In this document: piece by piece, positions 1 to 5,382 of the stretch
Numbering within the stretch: the first letter of the stretch is position 1
How the letters are laid out: each line of letters starts with the position of its first letter
Origin: a bacterium
Lineage (GTDB): Bacteria; Zixibacteria; MSB-5A5; GN15; FEB-12
DNA length: 5,593 nucleotides
Direction: 5' to 3'
Assembly (NCBI GenBank): GCA_030619425.1
Contig: JAUXBJ010000156.1
Span: forward strand, 1 to 5,593
Notes under the pieces: generated by a model
The model's input: only the letters and a program-made list of their open reading frames with translations
What the model was told of the DNA's origin: nothing
The model's database searches: none
Translations under genes and position numbers: made by a program

Positions 1-638
1 AACCGAGGCACCGACAGCGGATCTTCGACCGACACTTCGCCCGACGGATGCACTTCATCGTCCCAGGACCAGTGGATCAGAATCGCCTCGCCCAGTATAT
101 TCGCCTCCGGCACCGGACCCCACCAGCGGGAATCATAAGAATTGTCGCGGTTGTCACCCATCATGAAGTAATGCCCCGACGGCACCACATAGGGTCCGAA
201 ATTGTCGGGACTGTCCGATCCCCCGGGGCCGCGTGACGCCACCCCTGGTTTGGTGAATTTGATCAGTTCAGGGTCAGAGAACCGCTCGCCGTTAACGGAC
301 AGTTGTTTATCTTTAATCACTATGGTATCGCCGGCCACTGCTATGCAACGCTTGATATACTTAGTGATGCCGTCTTTGGGGAAAATGAAGATGACCACGT
401 CGCCCGGTTCCGGATCACTGATGGCCGGCAGTCGCCAGCCGAGAAGCGGTATCCGGGCGCCGTAAACGAACTTGTTGGCCAACAGGAAGTCTCCCACCAG
501 AAGCGTGTCCATCATAGACTCAGATGGAATCTTGTATGCTTCCACGATCGACGTCTTGATGATCACCGCCAGGATGACCGCTATCAATACCTGCTTGAAA
601 TTATCCCAAAGTGAGACGGAGAAACTCGATGTTGCCAT
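1..638 (-). CDS. lepB: Signal peptidase I (LepB/SPase I), 3' end cut by window edge
   Basis: This membrane-bound serine protease removes signal peptides from secreted proteins on the outer face of the inner membrane. I translated it by hand from the reverse strand; 212 codons are visible and the C-terminus lies outside the window. One N-terminal membrane segment (about residues 16-34) precedes box B (IPSESMMDTLLVGDFL), with nucleophile Ser41. Box C is EPGDVVIF (77-84). Box D is KRCIAVAGD with general base Lys96, and box E is GDNRDNSYDSR (161-171). The order and spacing of the boxes match SPase I of the Ser/Lys type. The usual GLPGD of box D is AVAGD here, and the proline after SM is replaced (SMMDTL); both recall FCB-group enzymes. 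The ATG at 638 is preceded at once by an in-frame TAG, and AGGA lies 7 nt upstream (649-646), so the start is firm. It is the fourth visible gene of the operon, 95 bp after rseP. Confidence 0.95.
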   Translation of the reverse strand, partial: MATSSFSVSLWDNFKQVLIAVILAVIIKTSIVEAYKIPSESMMDTLLVGDFLLANKFVYGARIPLLGWRLPAISDPEPGDVVIFIFPKDGITKYIKRCIAVAGDTIVIKDKQLSVNGERFSDPELIKFTKPGVASRGPGGSDSPDNFGPYVVPSGHYFMMGDNRDNSYDSRWWGPVPEANILGEAILIHWSWDDEVHPSGEVSVEDPLSVPR

Positions 639-733
639 CTATCTGTCCTATTCGATTTGGTCCGTCGGACTGTCTATATCAGTCATACAAGAAACAGGGT
701 CACGGGTTCGCAGCCATGATCTGCCGTTGTGCA
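639..733 (-). other. rseP-lepB intergenic gap (95 bp), no regulatory element recognised
   Basis: This is the only sizeable gap between the last three operon genes. Read on the minus strand, it ends in the lepB ribosome binding site. It contains a tight GTCCG-A-CGGAC palindrome (near 660-670), whose one-base loop makes a hairpin unlikely as such. A TATAGA box has no acceptable -35 partner. I see no GC stem followed by a T run, so read-through from rseP into lepB is the simplest expectation. Confidence 0.5.
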
Positions 734-1804
734 TCAGTAACCACGAACAACCCGAATGACATCGTTATAGGTTACCAGCAGGATGAGTCCCAGAATCATC
801 ACCAGCCCCACCTGCTGCGCCCAGGTCCGGGCCTTGATTGAAAGCGGGCTCCCACGGAGTTTCTCAACGGCCAGAAACACCAGATGACCCCCGTCGAGAA
901 TCGGAATCGGCAGTACGTTCAGCACGCCCAGATTGACCGACAGGAGGGCCATGAAGAAAAACAATGCATAAGGCCCCCGGCGGGCCTGCTCACCGGATTG
1001 GGTAGCTATGAAAATCGGTCCCCCGACCGCTTTCATGGATACCTGTCCGGTCACGAACAGCTTGAGGAACCGAAAAGTCTCTGCTACCAGAATATGGGTG
1101 GCGGCAAATGACTGTACCACCGCCCCACCCAAACTGTACTGTTCCCGCCCCAGTATCTTTTCCGCGAAACCGATAAGCCCCAGCGTGTCCAGACCTCCCT
1201 CGGCGTTGCGCACCGGTTCCGCCAGCGTGGTGATGAATTTGGTGATCGTGTCGCCCTCGTGAACCCAGATCAACTCGATCTGTTCGGCTGGAAGGGCGTT
1301 TATGCGCCGGCGTACGCTGTCCATTGTTGTCATAACTTCGCCGTTGACGGCGATAATCTGATCGCCGGACTTGAGCCCGGCCAGTTCCGCCGGGGCGTCG
1401 GCTTTGACATCGCCGACCAACACTCGATCCGGATCGGTAAGCACCTTGCCGCCGGCAAAGAAATAGAGACTGAACAGGATAACCATCGCCAGCAGATAGT
1501 TCATGAATGGTCCGGCGAATATCACTGCGGCCCGATGAGCGATTGGTTTGGACAGAAACTCATCAGGCGCCCCGGCACTCTTTTCCAGTGGATTGTCGCC
1601 GGCCATCTTGACATACCCACCCAACGGGATGATCCCGATACAGTAAGTAGTATCCCCAACCTTCCGGGAGAAGATATTGGGTGGGAAACCGAGCGAGAAC
1701 TTATCGACCCGAATGCCCGCCTTCTTGGCTACCAGAAAATGACCCAATTCGTGAATGAAAATCAGAATTCCGAGAACAAAAATGAATGCTGCTATCGTTA
1801 CCAT
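734..1804 (-). CDS. rseP: RseP-family site-2 intramembrane zinc metalloprotease (single PDZ)
   Basis: This inner-membrane protease (356 aa) cleaves transmembrane segments. Known substrates in the family are anti-sigma factors (E. coli RseA) and remnant signal peptides left by signal peptidase. The zinc site is visible: HELGH (His18, Glu19, His22) in the first membrane segment and LDGG with Asp304 in a C-terminal one (NVLPIPILDGGHLVF, 296-310). The conserved FAGPFMNYLLA (96-106) and the GGYVKMAGD loop (62-70) are also present. A periplasmic PDZ domain spans roughly 120-190, and further membrane segments lie near 92-117, 278-300 and 333-350. E. coli RseP is about 450 aa with two PDZ domains; this shorter form has one, as in many other bacteria. 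The ATG shares its A with the TAA of dxr (TAATG), so translation is probably coupled. The substrate here is unknown, and no sigma/anti-sigma pair lies in the window. Confidence 0.95.
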   Translation of the reverse strand: MVTIAAFIFVLGILIFIHELGHFLVAKKAGIRVDKFSLGFPPNIFSRKVGDTTYCIGIIPLGGYVKMAGDNPLEKSAGAPDEFLSKPIAHRAAVIFAGPFMNYLLAMVILFSLYFFAGGKVLTDPDRVLVGDVKADAPAELAGLKSGDQIIAVNGEVMTTMDSVRRRINALPAEQIELIWVHEGDTITKFITTLAEPVRNAEGGLDTLGLIGFAEKILGREQYSLGGAVVQSFAATHILVAETFRFLKLFVTGQVSMKAVGGPIFIATQSGEQARRGPYALFFFMALLSVNLGVLNVLPIPILDGGHLVFLAVEKLRGSPLSIKARTWAQQVGLVMILGLILLVTYNDVIRVVRGY

Positions 1805-2973
1805 TACATAGAATCCGCTATCCGGGTTGCTGTTTTCCTGGCCAAATCGTCCGCTTCGAGAATATCATCGAGCGTGGGCGTTGACACAACTTTTATTTTG
1901 TCGACCGTCTCTTTGATAATTCGAGCGATCTGCGTAAACCTGATCTGGCCGTCCAGGAAGGCGCTTACGGCCACTTCATTGGCGGCGTTGAACACGGCCG
2001 GCGCCGTGCCTCCGGTGGCGGCAATCTCGAAAGCCGTTTTCAGCGCCTCAAAGCGATTGAGATCGGGCGGTTCGAAAGTCAGCATGTTGAGCCGACTCAT
2101 CTCCAGCTTACCAAATTCCGACTCGACCCGCTGGGGCCAGAACAAAGCATACGTAATGGGTAAACGCATGTCGGGGGAGGATAGTTGCGCGATAATCGAA
2201 CTATCGACAAATTCCACCATCGAATGCACGATAGACTGCGGATGGATCACCACCTCGATTTTCTCCACCGGCACCTGAAAAAGAGCCACCGCCTCGATCA
2301 CTTCCAGTCCCTTATTGGCTAAGGTGGCGGAATCAATAGTGATCTTACGACCCATCTGCCAGGTGGGATGTTTCAGCGCTTGTTCAGGCGTGATATCGTC
2401 GAATTTCTCCAGCGGATAATCCCGAAACGGTCCGCCGGAAGCGGTGATGATGATCTTGCGGAGTTCTTCTTTCTTCCCCGTGCCGAGGGCCTGCCAGATA
2501 GCGGAGTGCTCGGAATCGATCGGCAGAATGGTCGCGCCGCTCTTTTGGATCAGGGGCGGGAACAGAGGTCCCCCGGCCACCAGCGATTCCTTGTTGGCCA
2601 GAGCCAGACACTTTCCGCATTCGACGGCGGCCAGCGAGGCGCGCAGACCGGCGGCGCCGACTACGGCGTTGATGATCAGATCGGCCCCGGTGAGAGAGGC
2701 CAGATTGACCAGTCCCTCTTCACCGGCAACCACATCTATCGACAGGTCTTTCAGATTACTCTCAAGCTGAGCGCCCCTGGTTTTGTCGACGATACAGACA
2801 ACATCCGGCAGAAACTCACGACACTGTTGCGCCAGCAATTCGATATTGGAGTGCGCGGCCAGGGCGCGAACATTGAACCGCTCTCGGTGTTTCGCAACCA
2901 CCTCGAGCGTGGACCGACCGATTGAACCAGTCGAACCAAGTATGACGATATCGCGTTTTACTACAGTATCCAT
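1804..2973 (-). CDS. dxr: 1-deoxy-D-xylulose 5-phosphate reductoisomerase
   Basis: Dxr (IspC) converts 1-deoxy-D-xylulose 5-phosphate to 2-C-methyl-D-erythritol 4-phosphate using NADPH and a divalent metal, the committed step of the MEP isoprenoid pathway in the cytosol. The 389-aa length is typical. Residues 13-19 (GSTGSIG) form the NADPH-binding loop. LANKESLV (125-132) follows, then the metal ligands in PIDSEHSAIW (Asp153, Glu155), the SGG of ITASGGPFR (179-181), His202 in HPTWQMGRKI, the DSATLANKGLEVIE stretch (Asn220, Lys221 and the metal ligand Glu224) and HPQSIVHSMVEF (244-255). All catalytic positions known from the E. coli enzyme appear intact. The ATG at 2973 is the only usual start codon in the open frame (an in-frame TAG lies upstream with no ATG/GTG/TTG between), although its ribosome site is weak (TGGA close to the start). 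It lies 61 bp after the cyclophilin gene and overlaps rseP by one base. The dxr-rseP pairing is widespread in bacteria. Confidence 0.97.
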   Translation of the reverse strand: MDTVVKRDIVILGSTGSIGRSTLEVVAKHRERFNVRALAAHSNIELLAQQCREFLPDVVCIVDKTRGAQLESNLKDLSIDVVAGEEGLVNLASLTGADLIINAVVGAAGLRASLAAVECGKCLALANKESLVAGGPLFPPLIQKSGATILPIDSEHSAIWQALGTGKKEELRKIIITASGGPFRDYPLEKFDDITPEQALKHPTWQMGRKITIDSATLANKGLEVIEAVALFQVPVEKIEVVIHPQSIVHSMVEFVDSSIIAQLSSPDMRLPITYALFWPQRVESEFGKLEMSRLNMLTFEPPDLNRFEALKTAFEIAATGGTAPAVFNAANEVAVSAFLDGQIRFTQIARIIKETVDKIKVVSTPTLDDILEADDLARKTATRIADSM

Positions 2974-3000
2974 ATTCCAGTGGTCGCTCCGCAGTCGCGC

Positions 3001-3020
3001 GGGTCGGGGACTCCTGACCT
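3001..3020. repeat. Short GC-rich imperfect palindrome between ppi and dxr
   Basis: GGTCGGG (3002-3008) can pair with CCTGACC (3013-3019) around the four-base loop GACT. There are six Watson-Crick pairs and one central G-T pair on the plus strand; on the operon (minus) strand that pair becomes an A-C mismatch. No T run follows on the minus strand, so it is not a standard terminator. It fills much of the 61-bp gap and also puts a stray AGGAG about 40 nt before the dxr start. It could be a dispersed palindromic repeat or an mRNA-processing stem. Function is unknown. Confidence 0.4.
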
Positions 3021-3034
3021 ATTCCTGATCACCT

Positions 3035-3751
3035 TTACAGTGCGTTGCCATCGGCGTCCGACAAGTAGACTTTTCGCATCACCACGTCTTCGATCGGCTT
3101 AGATACCTCTTTGGGATTGGCGGGGTTGGCTACGCATTCCAGTTCACCGATTGCGTGCAGAGCCTCGTACCCTTTCAGGAGATGACCAAACACGGTGTAT
3201 TTGCCATCCAGACGCGCCGTTGTGCGGGTACGCTTCAGACAGATGAAGAACTGAGACGAGGCACTGTGGATATCCCGACTGCGCGCCATCGAAAGGGTAC
3301 CTTCAATATGCGGCAACTCCGAAAACTCGGCCGGCAAATAGTACCCCGCATTGCCGCTACCATTACCCAACGGATCGCCTCCCTGGATCATGGAGTTCGC
3401 TACTACCCGGTGGAAAATCAACCCGTTGTAAAACCCATCTTTGGTGCGAGCCACGAAACTGTCGGCGTGGGCCGGGGCAACATCGCGATACAACTCCAGC
3501 GTCATGTTGCCAAAGTCAGTTGCAATAGTGACGATTGGATTGTCCGCATTGCGGATCGACGGACGCTGTCCCACCAGACTGTCACTCTCAGTACTAACAG
3601 ATTCAACCTCCCTGGGCTGCTCCTTCTTTGCGGCGGCAGCGGTGGAGTCGCTTTCGCCGGCCTTGTCTTTTGCCTCACCGTTGTCGGAGCAAGCGAGCAT
3701 TCCCAACAGACAAATCATAGCAGCACACAGTATTAAGACTCTGGTTTTCAC
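3035..3751 (-). CDS. Cyclophilin-type peptidyl-prolyl cis-trans isomerase, probable lipoprotein
   Basis: This predicted folding catalyst isomerises X-Pro bonds of exported proteins. The 238-aa product opens with Lys2 and Arg4, then a hydrophobic stretch (5-20) and a lipobox-like MLAC with Cys21. Ser at +2 would favour the outer membrane under E. coli rules. Residues 22-68 form an acidic, Ala/Ser/Glu-rich linker. The cyclophilin domain covers about 71-234: FHRVV (113-117), SMIQGGDP (120-127), SSQFFI (165-170) and LDGKYTVFG (181-189). The catalytic Arg115 and the Gln/Phe core are present. Human CypA pocket residues Phe60, Trp121 and His126 correspond to Ser120, Arg180 and Tyr185, so cyclosporin binding is doubtful. 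The start is GTG, supported by AAAGGA at 6 nt. It is the first gene of the operon, directly behind a strong promoter. The MLAC lipobox is not ideal (Met at -3, Leu at -2), so a cleaved signal peptide or membrane anchor remains possible. Confidence 0.92.
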   Translation of the reverse strand: MKTRVLILCAAMICLLGMLACSDNGEAKDKAGESDSTAAAAKKEQPREVESVSTESDSLVGQRPSIRNADNPIVTIATDFGNMTLELYRDVAPAHADSFVARTKDGFYNGLIFHRVVANSMIQGGDPLGNGSGNAGYYLPAEFSELPHIEGTLSMARSRDIHSASSQFFICLKRTRTTARLDGKYTVFGHLLKGYEALHAIGELECVANPANPKEVSKPIEDVVMRKVYLSDADGNAL

Positions 3752-3757
3752 GATAGG

Positions 3758-3763
3758 TCCTTT
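3758..3763 (-). promoter_or_regulatory. Ribosome binding site of the cyclophilin gene (AAAGGA)
   Basis: AAAGGA on the minus strand is separated by six bases from the GTG at 3751. It supports this GTG as the start; the next in-frame ATG falls inside the signal peptide and would remove the charged N-region. Confidence 0.75.
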
Positions 3764-3792
3764 CGCGTTGTCGGACTTCGATTGTCGGCGCG

Positions 3793-3821
3793 AATATAGA
3801 AGCTGTCGGGGCAGGTGTCAA
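3793..3821 (-). promoter_or_regulatory. Sigma70-type promoter of the ppi-dxr-rseP-lepB operon
   Basis: On the minus strand, a perfect -35 TTGACA (3821-3816) is followed by exactly 17 bp and then TATATT (3798-3793), one base off the TATAAT consensus. Transcription would start near 3786-3785, giving a leader of about 34 nt that contains the AAAGGA site. No operator palindrome is obvious over the boxes. The near-consensus sequence suggests strong constitutive expression. Confidence 0.8.
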
Positions 3822-3841
3822 GGTCAGATGTCCCTGGAGTG

Positions 3842-3870
3842 TTGCCTGATCGAAGGAAAACCCGTACACT
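3842..3870 (+). promoter_or_regulatory. Possible sigma70-type promoter of the amidohydrolase gene
   Basis: TTGCCT (3842-3847) and TACACT (3865-3870) are spaced by 17 bp, each matching the consensus at four of six positions. Transcription from about 3877 would leave a leader of about 75 nt before the ATG at 3953. It lies back to back with the operon promoter, with about 20 bp between the two -35 boxes. The leader holds a five-pair stem (GCTGA 3904-3908 with TCAGC 3914-3918). The match is moderate and could be chance. Confidence 0.4.
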
Positions 3871-3939
3871 ATGAATGAGGATGAAGAGACGACGACTCAG
3901 TTGGCTGATACGGTCAGCGTTACATGGTTCGGGAGAGTC

Positions 3940-3945
3940 AGGAGG
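3940..3945 (+). promoter_or_regulatory. Ribosome binding site of the amidohydrolase (AGGAGG)
   Basis: A perfect AGGAGG is followed by seven bases and the ATG at 3953. This decides the start. An open frame extends upstream to an ATG at 3875, but that extra 26-residue stretch is basic, unlike this family's N-terminus and not a signal peptide. Confidence 0.88.
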
Positions 3946-3952
3946 TACTGCT

Positions 3953-5284
3953 ATGGATCGAATACTGCTGAAGAATGCCGATCTCTTTGATTCACAAAGT
4001 GGGGGATTAAGACGAGGCGTTGACATTCTAATTGAGAAGCACCGTGTCAAAGAGGTCGGACAAATAGAGACGCCACCTGTTGCGGAGATTAGAACAATTG
4101 ATTGCAGCGGGAAATACGTGTTGCCTGGGCTGTTTGACTGCCATACGCATCTTTCGGCTCTTACGAAACAGGGCGAAGAAGCGCAGCGGGACATATTCCA
4201 GGAATGCCAAAGCGGTGAGCCGTTTGTTGCCGACGATTTGGAGACGAGTGTGCTGGCAGACTTCGTCGCTAAAGGAATCACTCAGGTTCGGGATCAGGGC
4301 GGACCGCTCAATACTCTAAAGGCGCTCAAGAGCGATATCGACAACGGCAGACGCATCGGACCGGATATCTACTATGCAGGACCGATGCTTGAGAAGAGCC
4401 CTCTCAGAGGCGCCGAGATGAACAAACGCTGGCCGGGGTGGTGGGTCGCAGTCGACTCGAAGAAAGATGCGCGCGAGATCGTTGGGATGTTGGCTGATGG
4501 CGGAGCAAGCCATATCAAGACTTTCGGAAAGTTCGATTTGCCCTGTCTGCAGGCGCTGGTTAATTATGCAGAAAAGCGAGGTTTGCCTGTCGCAAATGAT
4601 CCAGGTCCGACATTCTTTCACGAAGTACCAATGGATATCGGCATGACGGCCGGTGTCAGATGCATCGAGCACGGTAAGTCACCCTGGTATGTTGTGCTGA
4701 AAGACAAATGGAAATCAGAGCACGACAAGTTGAAAGAGGCCGATCCAGAGACAAAGCAAGCGTTCATCTCGAGAGTCATGGCGGCCGGTGCTGAATCGAT
4801 ATCGATGACGAAGCTCCACCGATTGGCTGAGACGATGAAGGAAAACGGTACGTGTCTCTGTCCAACCTTACACGTCTGCAAATACTACACTGAGAGGCCC
4901 GAAGTGTTCAGCGAAGATGAACCGGATAATGTAAGGAAGATGTTTGAGCCGCTATACCGAATGGGTTGCCTGATAACGAAGGAGATGGTTAGGTGCGGTG
5001 TCAGGATACTTGTGGGACAGGATGGATACATCTCCAGATTCACGCTTAATGAAATGGACTTACTGAAGGAGAACGGCCTTTCAGAATCGGAAATCATCAG
5101 AGGGGCCACCCGATATCCGGCCGAGTGGCTCGGAGTTGCCGATCAGATCGGAAGTGTCTCGGCAGGCAAGACGGCCAATATCCTGATCTTGAATAAGAAC
5201 CCACTTGAGGATATTAGCAACATCAGAACGGTATTCTGTGTGCTCATCCGAGGAAATGTTGTCGAACCCAGCCCGCTACAATAA
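3953..5284 (+). CDS. Metal-dependent amidohydrolase, imidazolonepropionase/prolidase-like
   Basis: This 443-aa cytoplasmic hydrolase belongs to the amidohydrolase superfamily, members of which hydrolyse amide, imide or peptide bonds at a metal centre; the substrate cannot be named. The N-terminal beta-sandwich strand (MDRILLKNADLFD) leads to KYVLPGLFDCHTHLS with the strand-1 HxH (His64, His66). A strand-4 lysine (Lys189 in SHIKTFGKFD) could be the carboxylated metal bridge. The strand-6 His is His240 (CIEHGKSPW) and the strand-8 Asp is Asp357 (ILVGQDGY). The C-terminus has the returning sandwich signature GSVSAGKTANILILNKNPLEDI (around 400-422). At strand 5, where relatives have VAVHAHG, this protein reads VANDPGP (213-219), so the usual His ligand is missing; Asp216 or His223 may replace it. 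A Trp-rich insert lies at 160-164. Three sampled 60-base lines inside the gene gave about 45-48% GC and one 57%, against 57-70% for dxr, and AGA/AGG codons are common. Transfer or weak expression could explain this. It stands alone, divergent from the operon. Confidence 0.88.
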   Translation: MDRILLKNADLFDSQSGGLRRGVDILIEKHRVKEVGQIETPPVAEIRTIDCSGKYVLPGLFDCHTHLSALTKQGEEAQRDIFQECQSGEPFVADDLETSVLADFVAKGITQVRDQGGPLNTLKALKSDIDNGRRIGPDIYYAGPMLEKSPLRGAEMNKRWPGWWVAVDSKKDAREIVGMLADGGASHIKTFGKFDLPCLQALVNYAEKRGLPVANDPGPTFFHEVPMDIGMTAGVRCIEHGKSPWYVVLKDKWKSEHDKLKEADPETKQAFISRVMAAGAESISMTKLHRLAETMKENGTCLCPTLHVCKYYTERPEVFSEDEPDNVRKMFEPLYRMGCLITKEMVRCGVRILVGQDGYISRFTLNEMDLLKENGLSESEIIRGATRYPAEWLGVADQIGSVSAGKTANILILNKNPLEDISNIRTVFCVLIRGNVVEPSPLQ

Positions 5285-5382
5285 TCACCTCTGTGGCGCG
5301 CAACACCCGTCGCAAATGCACAAATCAGTCTTGTAGGGCAGGTCTGTCTTCGAACCCGCCGACTGCCGTGCGCGGACGGAAT
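5285..5382. other. Convergent intergenic gap with GC-rich imperfect hairpin
   Basis: The 98 bp lie between two converging stop codons. On the minus strand, GGCGGGT (5360-5354) pairs with ACCTGCC (5343-5337) with one G-T pair and a ten-base loop. An alternative stem uses GGCAG-TC (5337-5344, one bulged G) with GACTGCC (5361-5367). No T run of terminator quality follows on either strand. It may be a weak bidirectional terminator or a degenerate dispersed repeat. Confidence 0.4.

Noticed and set aside
639..733. Internal promoter or terminator before lepB
   Set aside because: The TATAGA box has no -35 at a workable distance, and the GTCCGACGGAC palindrome has only a one-base loop and no T run.
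1259..2278. Long plus-strand open frame (339 codons) antisense to rseP and dxr
   Set aside because: It crosses the boundary of two well-conserved genes, its translation shows no recognisable motif, and it has no ribosome site. Such antisense frames arise from the codon bias of GC-rich genes.
2368..2925. Plus-strand open frame (185 codons) antisense to dxr
   Set aside because: It lies wholly inside dxr, whose catalytic motifs are intact. The product is Arg/Gln/Gly-rich and without known domains.
3155..3736. Plus-strand open frame (193 codons) antisense to the cyclophilin gene
   Set aside because: The opposite strand encodes a clear cyclophilin with all its motifs; this frame has no start signal and no domain.
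3875..3952. N-terminal extension of the amidohydrolase to an ATG at 3875
   Set aside because: The AGGAGG at 3940-3945 and the family-typical N-terminus both point to the ATG at 3953. The extension is not a signal peptide and lies at or before the proposed transcript start.
3748..4281. Minus-strand open frame (177 codons) over the promoter region and the amidohydrolase N-terminus
   Set aside because: It is antisense to the HxH motif region, runs through the strong operon promoter and is Ser-rich low-similarity sequence.
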